A stretch of DNA of 64,000 nt from Anderseniella sp. Alg231-50 (GCF_900149695.1 NZ_LT703006.1:186001-250000), one strand, 5' to 3'; positions 45,633 through 54,973 are shown, numbered from the stretch's first letter. Translations and numbers: made by a program. The notes: a model not told the origin generated them from the letters alone.

Positions 45633-45776
45633 GTATCCTCAATTTATCATCCGGGACCTCATGCTAGCACTCCTGCCCCACCGTTTTCATGCCTCACGGT
45701 CTGCTTTGATCTGAGTACAGGATGGTTTGCCGGTTTCTGCTGGCTTGTTGATTGTCCTGCTTCTATCTTTAGTGCC

Positions 45777-46820
45777 ATGAAAGCCGCACTGATTACCGAA
45801 TTCTCAAAACCGCTGGAAATCACAAACGTCACCGAGCCGGACACACCGTCCGACGGCGTGCTGATTGAAGTGAAAGCCTGTGGCGTCTGCCGGTCGGACT
45901 GGCACGGCTGGAAGGGCACCAATCACGTCATAAAACTCCCCCATGTTCCAGGCCATGAACTTGCCGGCATAGTGGTCGACGCCGGTCCCGACTGCAGAAA
46001 GTTTCGCAAGGGTGATCGCGTCACCGTACCGGTGATCCTTGGCTGTGGTGAATGTTCGTGTTGCCGGGCCGGCAATCTGACAATATGCGATGATCAGTAT
46101 GTTGTGGGCTTCAACGGATGGGGCGCATTTGCCGAGCGGGTGGCAATCCCGCTGGCCGATGCCAATGTTCTCAAACTGCCCGATGACATTTCCGATGAAG
46201 TCGCCGCCGCTCTTGGCTGCCGGACAACAACCTCGTTTTCCGCTGTTGTCGACAAGGCAGCGGTCAAGCCCGGCGAGGTTTTGGCCGTGCACGGATGCGG
46301 CGGTGTCGGCTTGTCGTCGATCATGATAGGTGCAGCGGTTGGTGCCAGTGTAATCGCAGTCGATATCATTGACGAGAAACTTGAACTGGCCAAACAGATC
46401 GGCGCCACGCACGTCATCAACGCTGCAAAAACCAACGATGTCGGGCAAGCCATACGTGACCTGACCAGCGGTGGCGCCGATGCCTCAATTGAAGCTCTCG
46501 GCATAACCGACACTCTGCACAACTCTCTGCGTTGCCTTAAGAAACTGGGCCGTCACGTCCAGATCGGGCAGCCTCTCGACGACCATGCCAATCCTGAAAT
46601 CCCGCTGCTGGAAACCGTCTACTACCGGCAACTGGTGATCATGGGGTCGCGCGGCCTGCCCGCGCTTCGGTTTCCCGCCTTGTTCGAGATGATTTCCGCG
46701 GGCCGCCTGAACATCGAAAAACTGATAAAGACCCGCATTGCGCTGGAAGATGCAGGCGCAGCGCTGGCAAAGATGGACAACCATGAAGATATCGGGATCA
46801 CATTGATCGATAGATTCTAG
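45777..46820 (+). CDS. Zinc-dependent alcohol dehydrogenase
   Basis: Medium-chain dehydrogenase of 347 aa. Catalytic zinc ligands: Cys38 (CGVCRSD), His60-Glu61 (VPGHELAG) and Cys or Asp in the usual later position; structural zinc: Cys90, Cys93, Cys96 and Cys104 (CGECSCCRAGNLTIC). The NAD-binding Rossmann fold starts at VLAVHGCGGVGLSS, near residue 165. The start at 45777 (MKAALITEFS) is the family start; the upstream open frame is antisense to the GFA gene. Substrate unknown; members oxidise alcohols or reduce aldehydes. The divergent GFA gene may indicate an aldehyde-related pair. Confidence 0.92.
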   Translation: MKAALITEFSKPLEITNVTEPDTPSDGVLIEVKACGVCRSDWHGWKGTNHVIKLPHVPGHELAGIVVDAGPDCRKFRKGDRVTVPVILGCGECSCCRAGNLTICDDQYVVGFNGWGAFAERVAIPLADANVLKLPDDISDEVAAALGCRTTTSFSAVVDKAAVKPGEVLAVHGCGGVGLSSIMIGAAVGASVIAVDIIDEKLELAKQIGATHVINAAKTNDVGQAIRDLTSGGADASIEALGITDTLHNSLRCLKKLGRHVQIGQPLDDHANPEIPLLETVYYRQLVIMGSRGLPALRFPALFEMISAGRLNIEKLIKTRIALEDAGAALAKMDNHEDIGITLIDRF

Positions 46821-46874
46821 TCCCGGAGTGGTGACAGCTGAAATCAGCTACCGCCCGGTACTTCAGCAGGACGG

Positions 46875-47939
46875 TTATTGGACAAGATCACAAACGACCA
46901 GCATCAGACGCCTGACTTTCCGCCACTTCAAATATGATATCATACGCTTCGGAATGCCTCGTTTGCTTGCGCGGACAGTGCCGTAGTAGTTCCCGTTCTT
47001 GGTGACACACCAATACAACAGACACCACAATATCCAGCTTCTGTCGGCGTCAGACAATTGCCGGCTGTAGCCGTTCAGCACTGCCTCTATTGTACCTTTT
47101 AACCGGAGCTCAATTGCACTGGTGCCGGCAAACAGCGGCTCGGAGCCAACATCACAGGTCCGGACAATGAAACTTGCAATGTCAAAAGATACCGGCGCGT
47201 CATCCGACGCCTTTCCAAAATCAATTCCCCGGACAACTGTCCCCTTGTGGCAGACGATCAGGTTGGAAGGGGTAAAGTCTTGATGATAGAGACCCCACTC
47301 AACGGAAATCCCGTCCATTGCGGGTGCCCGTTCCCGCAGAAGGGCAAGGGAGCGCATTATCGATTTATCAGCCAGAAGCAGGTTGCGACACTGGTCGGTC
47401 ATCCCATCAATGTTGGCCTGCATCCGGTTCATCATGATCGACGCTTCGGCTGGTTTCCGTTGAATCCCGTATGCTTCATGAAAGTGCCTGAGCCATTGGC
47501 CCGACAACCGCAGCAACCGGTTGCGGCGATCTGAGGAGTAAGTGGCCAACATCAGGCTCGACTTCATGCTGTACCCATTGAGCCATTCCATGACCAGGAG
47601 CCCTGCCTTTGCGTCGGTCAGGAGAACTGCGGGTGTCATGGCTGTCGAACGGTCGGATCCCGTTTGGCTCAATTCTTCAAGAAGTCTGGTTTCTCTTTGG
47701 AAAAATTTTTGCTTTTCCGTCGTGGTCGTATCGAAAAGCTTTATGCAGTATTCCGCTGACTTGTCTTGAGAACTGGCGTGATAATGCGCCGTCGCAGGGT
47801 GGCCGGTATGAGACCGCACCCTGATCTTTCGGTTTACCTGAAGGTCGAGCGGATCAAGATCCTGCTCTTGTGCTGATTTGAACACAAGCGCACGAACATC
47901 CTCATTGGACATACGCGTTACATTACTCAAAATCGTCAA
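46875..47939 (-). CDS. APH-like phosphotransferase/kinase of unknown substrate
   Basis: A 354 aa protein with an aminoglycoside-phosphotransferase/choline-kinase-like fold. ATP-binding Lys67 in YCIKLFD, a possible pairing Glu in RETRLLEEL, catalytic loop HQDFTPSNLI at 219-228 with Asp221, and the metal-binding GIDFGKA at 238-244. A basic, hydrophobic C-terminus (KWRKVRRLMLVVCDLV) may touch the membrane. The stretch is visibly richer in A/T and rare codons than its neighbours, which hints at transfer. Substrate unknown; could be a sugar, an LPS core component or a small metabolite. It lies opposite to dgcN with 243 bases between starts. Confidence 0.78.
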   Translation of the reverse strand: MTILSNVTRMSNEDVRALVFKSAQEQDLDPLDLQVNRKIRVRSHTGHPATAHYHASSQDKSAEYCIKLFDTTTTEKQKFFQRETRLLEELSQTGSDRSTAMTPAVLLTDAKAGLLVMEWLNGYSMKSSLMLATYSSDRRNRLLRLSGQWLRHFHEAYGIQRKPAEASIMMNRMQANIDGMTDQCRNLLLADKSIMRSLALLRERAPAMDGISVEWGLYHQDFTPSNLIVCHKGTVVRGIDFGKASDDAPVSFDIASFIVRTCDVGSEPLFAGTSAIELRLKGTIEAVLNGYSRQLSDADRSWILWCLLYWCVTKNGNYYGTVRASKRGIPKRMISYLKWRKVRRLMLVVCDLVQ

Positions 47940-48182
47940 TCCGGTTGAAACACCAATTTCCCGGCCGGACTATATGCACGCGGCATCAAAGTTTGCAACT
48001 CGAGCCGGCACGAGAAGTCAGCTAGCACTTCCACTTGTGATTGCGGCGTTGAGATTACAACCGGCAGACAGGCCCGTCGGAATCTGGCTCCATCCGCGCA
48101 AACGCTCTGCCCTCTTGCGCAAGGTAACATCTTGTGGTGCCTATGGTTCGAAAAGACCACCTTTGACTAACGAGTGCGACAC

Positions 48183-49193
48183 ATGGAAATCGAACGCCCC
48201 TACCTCCTGTTTCTCGGTGATGTTCACGACCAGCTGGCAGCCAAGACGGCGCAGGGCGTGGTTGACTGGCGCCCGGACTGGTGCACAGGCCAGATGCGGC
48301 TTGAAGGCTGCCAGGCCGACACCGGCCTGACGGACATGAACATCGACGAAGCCGTGTCCGCCGGTGCGCGTACCATGGTGGTTGGCGTCGTCAACTCCGG
48401 TGGCGTTTTGCCGGACCACTGGATTTCGGAAGTGGTGAAAGCTATCGAGGCCGGCATGAACGTAGCCACCGGCCTGCACAAGCGTCTGTCATCAATTCCC
48501 GAAATAGCTGTTGCGGCGGAAAAGCATGGTGCCAAGCTGCATGATGTTCGTTTTTCAGACGTCGCATTCGCTACCGGCAAGGGAACCAGGCGGCCCGGCA
48601 AGCGTATACTGGCGGTTGGCACCGACTGTTCCGTAGGCAAGAAATACACCGCACTTGCGCTTGATCAGGAAATGCAGAAACGCGGCATGAAATCCGACTT
48701 TCGCGCTACCGGGCAAACCGGTGTGCTGATCTCCGGACGCGGCATTGCGCTTGACGCTGTTGTCGCCGATTTCATTTCCGGCGCGGCCGAATGGATAAGT
48801 CCCGCCAACGACGACGACCACTGGGATTGTGTTGAAGGTCAGGGTTCGCTGTTCCATCCGGCGTTCGCCGGTGTGTCACTGGGCCTGTTGCACGGGTCTC
48901 AGCCCGATGCTTTCGTCGTCTGTCACGAACCGACACGCACCAAAATGCGTGGTGTGGAACATCCGTTGCCGACCATCCAGCAGGTTATTGACCGAAATAT
49001 CGAAGACGGCAGCCTGACCAATCCGGACATCCAGTGTGTCGGCATTTGCGTGAACACGCAAAAACTGTCTGACAACGAGGCAAAAGACTTCCTGGAAAAA
49101 CTGGCCAGCGAGTATGGCTTGCCTTGTGTGGACCCTATCCGCACCGGCATGGCCCCGATTGTCGACGAAATCCAGAAACGGTTTCCGTCCTGA
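48183..49193 (+). CDS. dgcN: D-glutamate N-acetyltransferase DgcN (DUF1611)
   Basis: A 336 aa protein of the DUF1611 family. An N-terminal Rossmann-like domain (about 1-125) is followed by a P-loop domain with RILAVGTDCSVGKKYTALAL (about 140-160; GTDCSVGKK resembles Walker A). Proteins of this family next to an enolase-superfamily epimerase were described as DgcN, which acetylates D-glutamate; DgcA then epimerises N-acetyl-D-glutamate. The start at 48183 (MEIERPYLLF) is preferred over an in-frame GTG nine bases earlier. The stop shares one base with the dgcA start (TGATG). Confidence 0.85.
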   Translation: MEIERPYLLFLGDVHDQLAAKTAQGVVDWRPDWCTGQMRLEGCQADTGLTDMNIDEAVSAGARTMVVGVVNSGGVLPDHWISEVVKAIEAGMNVATGLHKRLSSIPEIAVAAEKHGAKLHDVRFSDVAFATGKGTRRPGKRILAVGTDCSVGKKYTALALDQEMQKRGMKSDFRATGQTGVLISGRGIALDAVVADFISGAAEWISPANDDDHWDCVEGQGSLFHPAFAGVSLGLLHGSQPDAFVVCHEPTRTKMRGVEHPLPTIQQVIDRNIEDGSLTNPDIQCVGICVNTQKLSDNEAKDFLEKLASEYGLPCVDPIRTGMAPIVDEIQKRFPS

Positions 49194-50188
49194 TGGCTGT
49201 ATCGCGCAAACTCAGCGTTGACCATGAAAGCTGGCCTATCGCCGGCAGCTTTTCCATTTCACGCGGCACCAAGACAACCGCCGAGGTGATCAAGGTGACG
49301 CTGGAGCAGGATGGCGCAACCGGTGTCGGAGAGAGCGTGCCCTATGCACGGTACAACGAGACCATCGATGCAGCTATGGATGCCCTGAACGGTGCTCGCG
49401 CGCAGATTGAAGCTGGCTGCAGCCGGGCTGATGTGCATAGGGTTTTGAACCTGCACGCGGCGCAAAACGCCCTGGACTGTGCGTTGTGGGACCTGGAAGC
49501 CAAACTGACCGGAACACCGGTCTGGCAATTGGCCGGACTGGACAAGGAGCCGGAACCGGTCATCACCGCCTATACGCTCAGCCTTGAGACGCCCGAAAAA
49601 ATGGCAGAAGCCGCTGCCCGGGCAAGCGGACGCCCCCTGCTCAAGATCAAGCTTGGCGGCGATGGTGACCATGAGCGCCTGCGTGCCATCCGCGACGCTG
49701 CTCCTGATACCCGCCTGATCATCGATGCAAACGAGGCCTGGAAGCCTGCCGACCTGGACAATCACCTGGCGGCATGTGCGGAAACGGCGGTCGAACTGGT
49801 TGAGCAACCGCTTCCAGCCGGCGATGACGATGCACTGGGCGGCCTGGGTAAGACCGATGTACTGATCTGCGCTGACGAGAGCGCACACGGCAAGGAAGAC
49901 CTGCACAAGCTGGCCGGCAAGTACAGTGCGATCAATGTCAAGCTGGACAAGACAGGCGGGCTGACGGAGGCCCTCGCTCTGGCTGACGCTGCACAAGATC
50001 AGGGGTTTGAGATCATGATCGGCTGCATGCTGGCGACCTCGCTGGCCATGGCACCGGGGCATATTGTGGCGCAGCGCGCCCGTGTGGTTGACCTTGATGG
50101 CCCGTTGCTGCTGGCCAGGGATCGCGACCCCGGCATCCGGTTCGACGGATCGCTGATGTATCCGCCACCGCCGGCACTGTGGGGCTAG
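49193..50188 (+). CDS. dgcA: N-acetyl-D-glutamate epimerase DgcA (enolase superfamily)
   Basis: A 331 aa muconate-lactonising subgroup enolase. Catalytic KxK motif LLKIKLGG at about 152-159, metal ligands in LIIDANEAW, VELVEQPL and LICADESAH, and the second catalytic lysine in INVKLDKTGG. A DLD in VVDLDGPLL near the end resembles the DxD of dipeptide epimerases, so annotation as L-Ala-D/L-Glu epimerase is the main alternative; the dgcN partner favours DgcA. Translationally coupled to dgcN by a TGATG junction. Cytoplasmic. Confidence 0.85.
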   Translation: MAVSRKLSVDHESWPIAGSFSISRGTKTTAEVIKVTLEQDGATGVGESVPYARYNETIDAAMDALNGARAQIEAGCSRADVHRVLNLHAAQNALDCALWDLEAKLTGTPVWQLAGLDKEPEPVITAYTLSLETPEKMAEAAARASGRPLLKIKLGGDGDHERLRAIRDAAPDTRLIIDANEAWKPADLDNHLAACAETAVELVEQPLPAGDDDALGGLGKTDVLICADESAHGKEDLHKLAGKYSAINVKLDKTGGLTEALALADAAQDQGFEIMIGCMLATSLAMAPGHIVAQRARVVDLDGPLLLARDRDPGIRFDGSLMYPPPPALWG

Positions 50189-50213
50189 CGGCAGATTTCT
50201 TGTGCATCGTGAG

Positions 50214-51365
50214 CTAACCGGGCGAGTGTCTTTTCAGGAAGACAGCCAGCACCAGCGCGACACCGCACATCCCGGCCATCCACAGATAGCTCAGCGCCGC
50301 ATGCGCATTGTACGCCCAGCCCGCCAGGGCAATTGCACAGGTCATGAAAACCCCGCCGGATATCGCCACAAACACCCCCTGCGCCGTGCCTGCAAAATCG
50401 GCGTCCATGAAACGGCGCACATAGTAGATTGTGCCCAGATGGGTCATGCCGTAACTCGCCGCATGCAGGACCTGCAAAAACACGACCATCACTACCGGAG
50501 GGTCAAGGGCCATGCCGGCCCAACGCAGCACACCGAGACCGGCACCAGCCATCAGCAGCAGGACGGGGCCCATGCGTTCGACCGAACCGCGTGCATACAT
50601 GAACAGCACAATCTCGGCGATCACTCCCAGCGACCAGAGCCCGCCGATCATCACCCCGGAATATCCCAGGCTCTCCCAGTGCAATGAACCAAAACTGTAA
50701 TAGACCGCATGACTTGCCTGTGTCAGGCCCGCCACAAGGATCAACAGTGCAAAGCCTCCCGTCATCAGGACAGTACGGGCAGCAGCCAGGGTTGGTGGAG
50801 CGGAATGAGGTGCCTTCTTGGCTCCCAGTTTCGGCAGCGCAAATCCACTGAGCGCCATCAGTACATGGGTCAGCAGCAGAACCCAGATAAGGCTTGCCTT
50901 GTCGATCACCAGCAGCAGTGCCCCTGCCCCGAGGGACCCGGCAATAAAGGTAACCGAACCTGCAATGCGCACCCGGCCGTAGTCATATAGCCCGGCATCG
51001 GACTGTTCGACTGCAACAGCATCCAGCATCGGCATGATCGGAGCCCAGCTCATGGCCGAAAGCACGATCAGGACCACTATTGCCGCCCTGTCCTCCACCA
51101 GCCCGGCCGCCAGCATGAAGACCGCTGCCAGGATCGCCAGAGAGATAATGAACCTGCGCCGGGCGCGGTAACGGTCCGCCATGTAGGTCAGCACCGGTGT
51201 GGCGACCACCCGCACTACGGATTGACAGCCCAGCGCGAATGCAATTTCGCCAATCGAAAACCCGCGCGCCGCCAGCCATACCGGCAGAAACGGCAGCATC
51301 ACCCCCACCATGAGCAGCAGGGAGCCGTAGACCGCGCCTGTACGTACCGCCATCGGGTTGATCAT
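50214..51365 (-). CDS. MFS transporter, HcaT/MFS_1-like
   Basis: Permease of 383 aa with twelve predicted membrane segments, of the MFS_1-like group that includes 3-phenylpropionate and nucleoside transporters. N-terminal helix AVYGSLLLMVGVMLPFLPVW, then the conserved loop MADRYRARRR between helices 2 and 3. Its frame opens further upstream; I start at 51365 (MINPMAVRTG), with an alternative at 51353. It converges with dgcA, 25 bases apart, so it is not in that operon. Substrate unknown. Confidence 0.85.
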   Translation of the reverse strand: MINPMAVRTGAVYGSLLLMVGVMLPFLPVWLAARGFSIGEIAFALGCQSVVRVVATPVLTYMADRYRARRRFIISLAILAAVFMLAAGLVEDRAAIVVLIVLSAMSWAPIMPMLDAVAVEQSDAGLYDYGRVRIAGSVTFIAGSLGAGALLLVIDKASLIWVLLLTHVLMALSGFALPKLGAKKAPHSAPPTLAAARTVLMTGGFALLILVAGLTQASHAVYYSFGSLHWESLGYSGVMIGGLWSLGVIAEIVLFMYARGSVERMGPVLLLMAGAGLGVLRWAGMALDPPVVMVVFLQVLHAASYGMTHLGTIYYVRRFMDADFAGTAQGVFVAISGGVFMTCAIALAGWAYNAHAALSYLWMAGMCGVALVLAVFLKRHSPG

Positions 51366-51486
51366 ATCGTCTCGCTCAAACGGGTTTTGTCTCAAATCAG
51401 TCCGCACGGAAAGGTTTCGGTAACCAAACTCGTCAATACTGTCTTGGCAAGTGTGTTATGCGTCGGGACGCAGGGAATTAAAAGTT

Positions 51487-52488
51487 ATGTCGGACAATTC
51501 GGCTTTGGATACCATCGATGGACTCGATTATGAGGAAATCGAACAGGCCGTCATGGAAACCAGCCGCGGGCGCTGGTTTCTGACAGAATTCGCGCGACGC
51601 CACAAGGCAGCCGACACGGCCGTGCTGCTTGATGCAATCAGGCGGCTTGAAGGCCAGATCCAGTCCATGTCAGCCGAGGCATCTGTTTCACCGGAGACCG
51701 ACCAGCCGGGCGCACATGCAGAACCGGCACAAGGTGACGAGCAAGCCTCCGAGACCGGCGACGATGCAACGGACTATGAGGAAATAGCCGACAAGCTTGA
51801 CCGCACCACGCAGCTGGTTCGCCGCCTGCGCAGCTCCCATAAACTCATCGGTGACGCGGCGGACAAGCAACTGTCTGCTCCCAAGACCGTTCCGGTAGCT
51901 TCGGCCACTGCCACGGTTGCCGGCGACCCGCCGGGCTTTGTCGGATCGGACGATGACATTTTCGCTGACAACAGCACACATGCCGTCGAGCATGCGCAGC
52001 AGGCAGATGCGGCAGCGCTGGAGCCAGACTCCACCGAGACCCCGGTAGATATGTCGCCCGTCAATGGCGACACACTGGATTTTGCCGATTTTGATGCCAC
52101 CGATGTCACAGCACCGCATGATGACGAAGCGGCCGATCACCCTAAACAGCAGTTGGAAACGGATCTGGCATTGTCGCCGGCCAACGAACCATCCGAGCCG
52201 GAAGTTCCTGCTGAAGAAGACACCGGCGCCAGCGGCCGCATCAACATCGGCAGCCCCACCGCTGCAAACCAGGTTCACACCGACGATGAACCCGCAGCAG
52301 AGCCGGAGCAATCCGCAGACGAGCCTGCAGCAACCCAAGATGCCGGTTCCACCACAGACGCTTCAGAGCCTGCAGAAAAACCCAAAAAACGGATCATTGT
52401 CATTCGTCGCCCTGCCGATCAACCCGGTGAAATTCCACTGGCTGACAGTGCCCCTGAAATACCCGGCGACGGCCCTTCAGCGGCTTGA
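51487..52488 (+). CDS. Conserved acidic protein with N-terminal helical motif
   Basis: A 333 aa protein with a short conserved N-terminal part (YEEIEQAVMETSRGRWFLTE followed by ARRHKAADTAVLLDAIRRLE) and then a long acidic, low-complexity, probably disordered tail rich in Asp, Glu, Ala, Pro and Ser, ending with KKRIIVIRRPADQPGEIP. I remember the N-terminal motif from uncharacterised alphaproteobacterial proteins but know no function. No signal peptide, so cytoplasmic. Start at 51487 (MSDNSALDT). Its acidic composition contrasts with the basic N-terminus of the giant gene 6 kb upstream; no link shown. Confidence 0.75.
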   Translation: MSDNSALDTIDGLDYEEIEQAVMETSRGRWFLTEFARRHKAADTAVLLDAIRRLEGQIQSMSAEASVSPETDQPGAHAEPAQGDEQASETGDDATDYEEIADKLDRTTQLVRRLRSSHKLIGDAADKQLSAPKTVPVASATATVAGDPPGFVGSDDDIFADNSTHAVEHAQQADAAALEPDSTETPVDMSPVNGDTLDFADFDATDVTAPHDDEAADHPKQQLETDLALSPANEPSEPEVPAEEDTGASGRINIGSPTAANQVHTDDEPAAEPEQSADEPAATQDAGSTTDASEPAEKPKKRIIVIRRPADQPGEIPLADSAPEIPGDGPSAA

Positions 52489-52564
52489 GCCGTTATTGCA
52501 TCCACTTTGGCCGGCCTGATGATCTGACCGGCGCATTCCAGGGCAAGAATACGCCGGTGCCTGG

Positions 52565-53626
52565 TCAAGCCAGTTTTGCTTCAAGAATAATGTTGAACGG
52601 TGTCTCGGCAACCCGCTCCACCGACGTGAAGCCTGCCTCTTCCATCACCTCGGACAGGCGGCGTTGGCCTGCCTGTGCGCCCAGTGCCAGTCCTACATTC
52701 TGTGACAGGGAACATGGCGTGCACACCGCAGTGGAAGCGGCGTAGTAAAGACGACTGATCGGGTTGATGTTTTCTTCGATCGCGTTTCCGGCCGCAGGCT
52801 CCACCAGCAACACGCTGCCGTCGGCCTTGAGTGCCTTGGCGGCGTGACGCGCGGCACCGACCGGATCACCCATGTCATGCAGGCAATCCATGAAGCAGAT
52901 CAGATCATAACCTTCGTTCGGGTAAGACTGCGCATCCACCGTCGTAAAACGGATGTTACGTGCAACCCCGGCTTCCGTTGCCCGGTCCTGGGCAATTGCG
53001 ATGGAGGCATCATGGCTGTCGAAACCGTCGAACTGCGAGGCGGGAAAGGACTCTGCCAGCACGATTGTCGAGGCGCCATGCCCGCAACCGACATCGGCAA
53101 CAAGAGCACCCTTTTCAAGCTTGGCCGCCACACCGTCCATGGCTGAAATCCAGTCCGTTGCCAGGAAGGTTTTGTAGCCGGGCCTGAACAGAGACTCGCT
53201 GCCGCAGAAAAGACGGTGATGGTGTTCACCCCAGGCAATTCCCTCTCCGGTCCGGAACACATCTGCAATGCGATCCTCGTCGAGCCACAGCGATGCAGCG
53301 ACTTCGAGCGCGGGAACCAGGAATACCGGGCTTTCCGGATCGGCCAGCACCGGCACATATGCCTCCGGCAACAGATAAGTTTCATCCTGCTTGTCATAGA
53401 CAAGGTAACCGCCCGCTACCTGGTTGTTCAGCCATTCCCGGACATAGCGCTCCGCCAGAGAGCACTTTGCCGCGAGTGCCGTTGAAGTAAGACCGCCTGC
53501 CCCGGCCAGCGCACGATACAAACCCAGCTTGTGGCCGATATTGGTCATGACGCCTGAAAGCGTGGCGCTTACATCCGTGACCACCTGTCCCGCAAAGGCT
53601 TCTGTTGAAAGTGGTTTCATGTTCAT
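52565..53626 (-). CDS. SAM-dependent methyltransferase with N-terminal winged helix
   Basis: A 353 aa class I methyltransferase. An N-terminal winged-helix dimerisation domain (about 20-90: LTSTALAAKCSLAERYVREWL) precedes a Rossmann methyltransferase with motif I VADVGCGHGASTIVLA (about 183-198), motif II FDGFDSHD and a post-I ICFMDCLHDMGDP. Similar to Rv2258c-like and O-methyltransferase-type enzymes. Substrate unknown. I start at 53626 (MNMKPLS), after GGAGATCAGG; the frame extends upstream into the promoter region. Divergent from an HxlR-type regulator, its probable controller. Confidence 0.85.
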   Translation of the reverse strand: MNMKPLSTEAFAGQVVTDVSATLSGVMTNIGHKLGLYRALAGAGGLTSTALAAKCSLAERYVREWLNNQVAGGYLVYDKQDETYLLPEAYVPVLADPESPVFLVPALEVAASLWLDEDRIADVFRTGEGIAWGEHHHRLFCGSESLFRPGYKTFLATDWISAMDGVAAKLEKGALVADVGCGHGASTIVLAESFPASQFDGFDSHDASIAIAQDRATEAGVARNIRFTTVDAQSYPNEGYDLICFMDCLHDMGDPVGAARHAAKALKADGSVLLVEPAAGNAIEENINPISRLYYAASTAVCTPCSLSQNVGLALGAQAGQRRLSEVMEEAGFTSVERVAETPFNIILEAKLA

Positions 53627-53725
53627 CCTGATCTCCAGTTTTCTGTTGCTTGGTTCACGGCAAAAGACGCCGTGTGTCGATGACCGGGAGATATCGAACA
53701 CGCCTTGTGCGGGATAGTTCAGCAA

Positions 53726-53753
53726 GTGTAGAATTGAACTACACAATGTGTAG
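53726..53753. promoter_or_regulatory. Candidate HxlR operator, GTGTAG-N7-CTACAC plus a third half-site
   Basis: A perfect dyad GTGTAG-N7-CTACAC at 53726-53744, followed by another half-site GTGTAGT at 53747-53753. It lies between the divergent methyltransferase and HxlR-type regulator genes, just before the regulator start. Confidence 0.6.
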
Positions 53754-53781
53754 TAACCTGCTATTCCGGATGGAGACGGTG

Positions 53782-54468
53782 ATGGAGTACGGACAGTTTT
53801 GCCCGATCGCGAAAGCATCCGAAATCATTGGTGAGAAATGGACCGTTCTGATCATCCGCGAAATTCTCATGGGCGGACGCAGGTTTTCAGAATTGCAGCG
53901 CGGGCTCGGGACTATTTCGCCAACGCTGTTGACCCGCCGGCTGGTTGATCTTGAGAACAATGGGCTGATCTATCGGAAAACCGCCACTGGCGCGCGCAGC
54001 CATGAGTATTTTCCAACCGAATCCTGCAAGGAACTTCTGCCGGTACTGTTGTCACTCGGCAACTGGGGCATGAAGTGGGCCCGCGAAAACCTGCGAACCG
54101 AGGATTATGACGTCGATTTGCTGATCATCTACCTGCAGCGCAGCGTTCAGCCCGACAAGCTGCCGTCGGCAGAGACAATCATAAAATTCCAGTTCACCGA
54201 CATGCCGGAAAAGGGCCACTGGTGGCTGATCTCGGATGGCACCGAGGTCGAGGCATGTGACAAGGATCCCGGCAAGGATGTGGACGTCTACTTCACCACA
54301 ACGGTCAAAACCATGACCGAAATCTGGATGGGGAACCGAAGCTATCGCTCCGCCCGCAAGGCGGACCAGATTTCAGTGACCGGCAATTCATATCTTGCCG
54401 ATCATCTGACCTCCTGGATGCAGAGCAGTCCGTTCGAGGCTTTGCCGTCAGCAGACAACATTCTTTAG
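53782..54468 (+). CDS. HxlR family regulator with C-terminal SCP2-like domain
   Basis: A 228 aa regulator. HxlR winged helix at residues about 1-100: the early Cys in FCPIAKASEIIGEKWTVLIIREI, recognition region ELQRGLGTISPTLLTRRLVDLE and the wing. The rest (about 120-228) resembles a sterol-carrier/SCP2-like ligand domain (YFTTTVKTMTEIWMG). Such fusions use the C-terminal part for effector binding. Start at 53782 (MEYGQFCP) with GGAGACGGTG upstream; an upstream ATG at 53770 has no ribosome binding site. Divergent from the methyltransferase gene. Confidence 0.88.
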   Translation: MEYGQFCPIAKASEIIGEKWTVLIIREILMGGRRFSELQRGLGTISPTLLTRRLVDLENNGLIYRKTATGARSHEYFPTESCKELLPVLLSLGNWGMKWARENLRTEDYDVDLLIIYLQRSVQPDKLPSAETIIKFQFTDMPEKGHWWLISDGTEVEACDKDPGKDVDVYFTTTVKTMTEIWMGNRSYRSARKADQISVTGNSYLADHLTSWMQSSPFEALPSADNIL

Positions 54469-54537
54469 GCCCTGCTCACCTGCGTGATGGCTTGCAGCGT
54501 CGCGGCCAAACATGGCCAGAGCAAATCCCGTGTGTAC

Positions 54538-54951
54538 TCAGGTCTCGTTTTCGGCTCGCAGGCTCGCCTCGAACCCCTCGCGATCCTGCCTGATTTTATT
54601 GAGAACCGTTTTGAGTGCGAACGGCCTTTTGTCATGCATACCGCTCCAGATGATGATTTCCAGCAGGATCGGTGCCAGGTCCCGGCCTTTCTTGGTCAGT
54701 TCATAGACGAATGCCCGGCGGTTTTCCGGATCACGCGATTTATCGACAATGCCCTCCGCCTCCAGGTGTTTGAGCCGGGCAATGAGAATGTTTGATGCAA
54801 TGTGTTCATCGGCTTCCAGAAACTCGCTGTAGGTCCTTTTACCCCTCAGCATGATTTCGCGGATGATCAGCAGGCTCCACTTGTCTCCGAATGTGTCGAG
54901 CCCGAATGCCACCGGACAGCCCGTCTCGCGCTTGTTGTTCTCAGTCTTCAT
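54538..54951 (-). CDS. HxlR family transcriptional regulator
   Basis: A 137 aa winged-helix regulator. Signature: one Cys near the N-terminus (GCPVAFGLDTFGDKWSLLIIR), EIMLRGKRTYSEFLEADEHI, and ILIARLKHLEAEGIVDKSRD. HxlR proteins respond to aldehydes, quinones or redox signals through the conserved Cys. Start ATG at 54951 or GTG at 54957; neither has a clear ribosome binding site. Divergent from the secreted double-cupin gene at 55063 with two palindromes between. It converges with the SCP2-fused HxlR gene. Confidence 0.88.
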   Translation of the reverse strand: MKTENNKRETGCPVAFGLDTFGDKWSLLIIREIMLRGKRTYSEFLEADEHIASNILIARLKHLEAEGIVDKSRDPENRRAFVYELTKKGRDLAPILLEIIIWSGMHDKRPFALKTVLNKIRQDREGFEASLRAENET

Positions 54952-54973
54952 TTTCACATTTTAGAAAATTAAC

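Noticed and set aside
45384-45776. Upstream extension of the alcohol dehydrogenase frame
   Set aside because: It is antisense to the GFA gene; the family start is the ATG at 45777.
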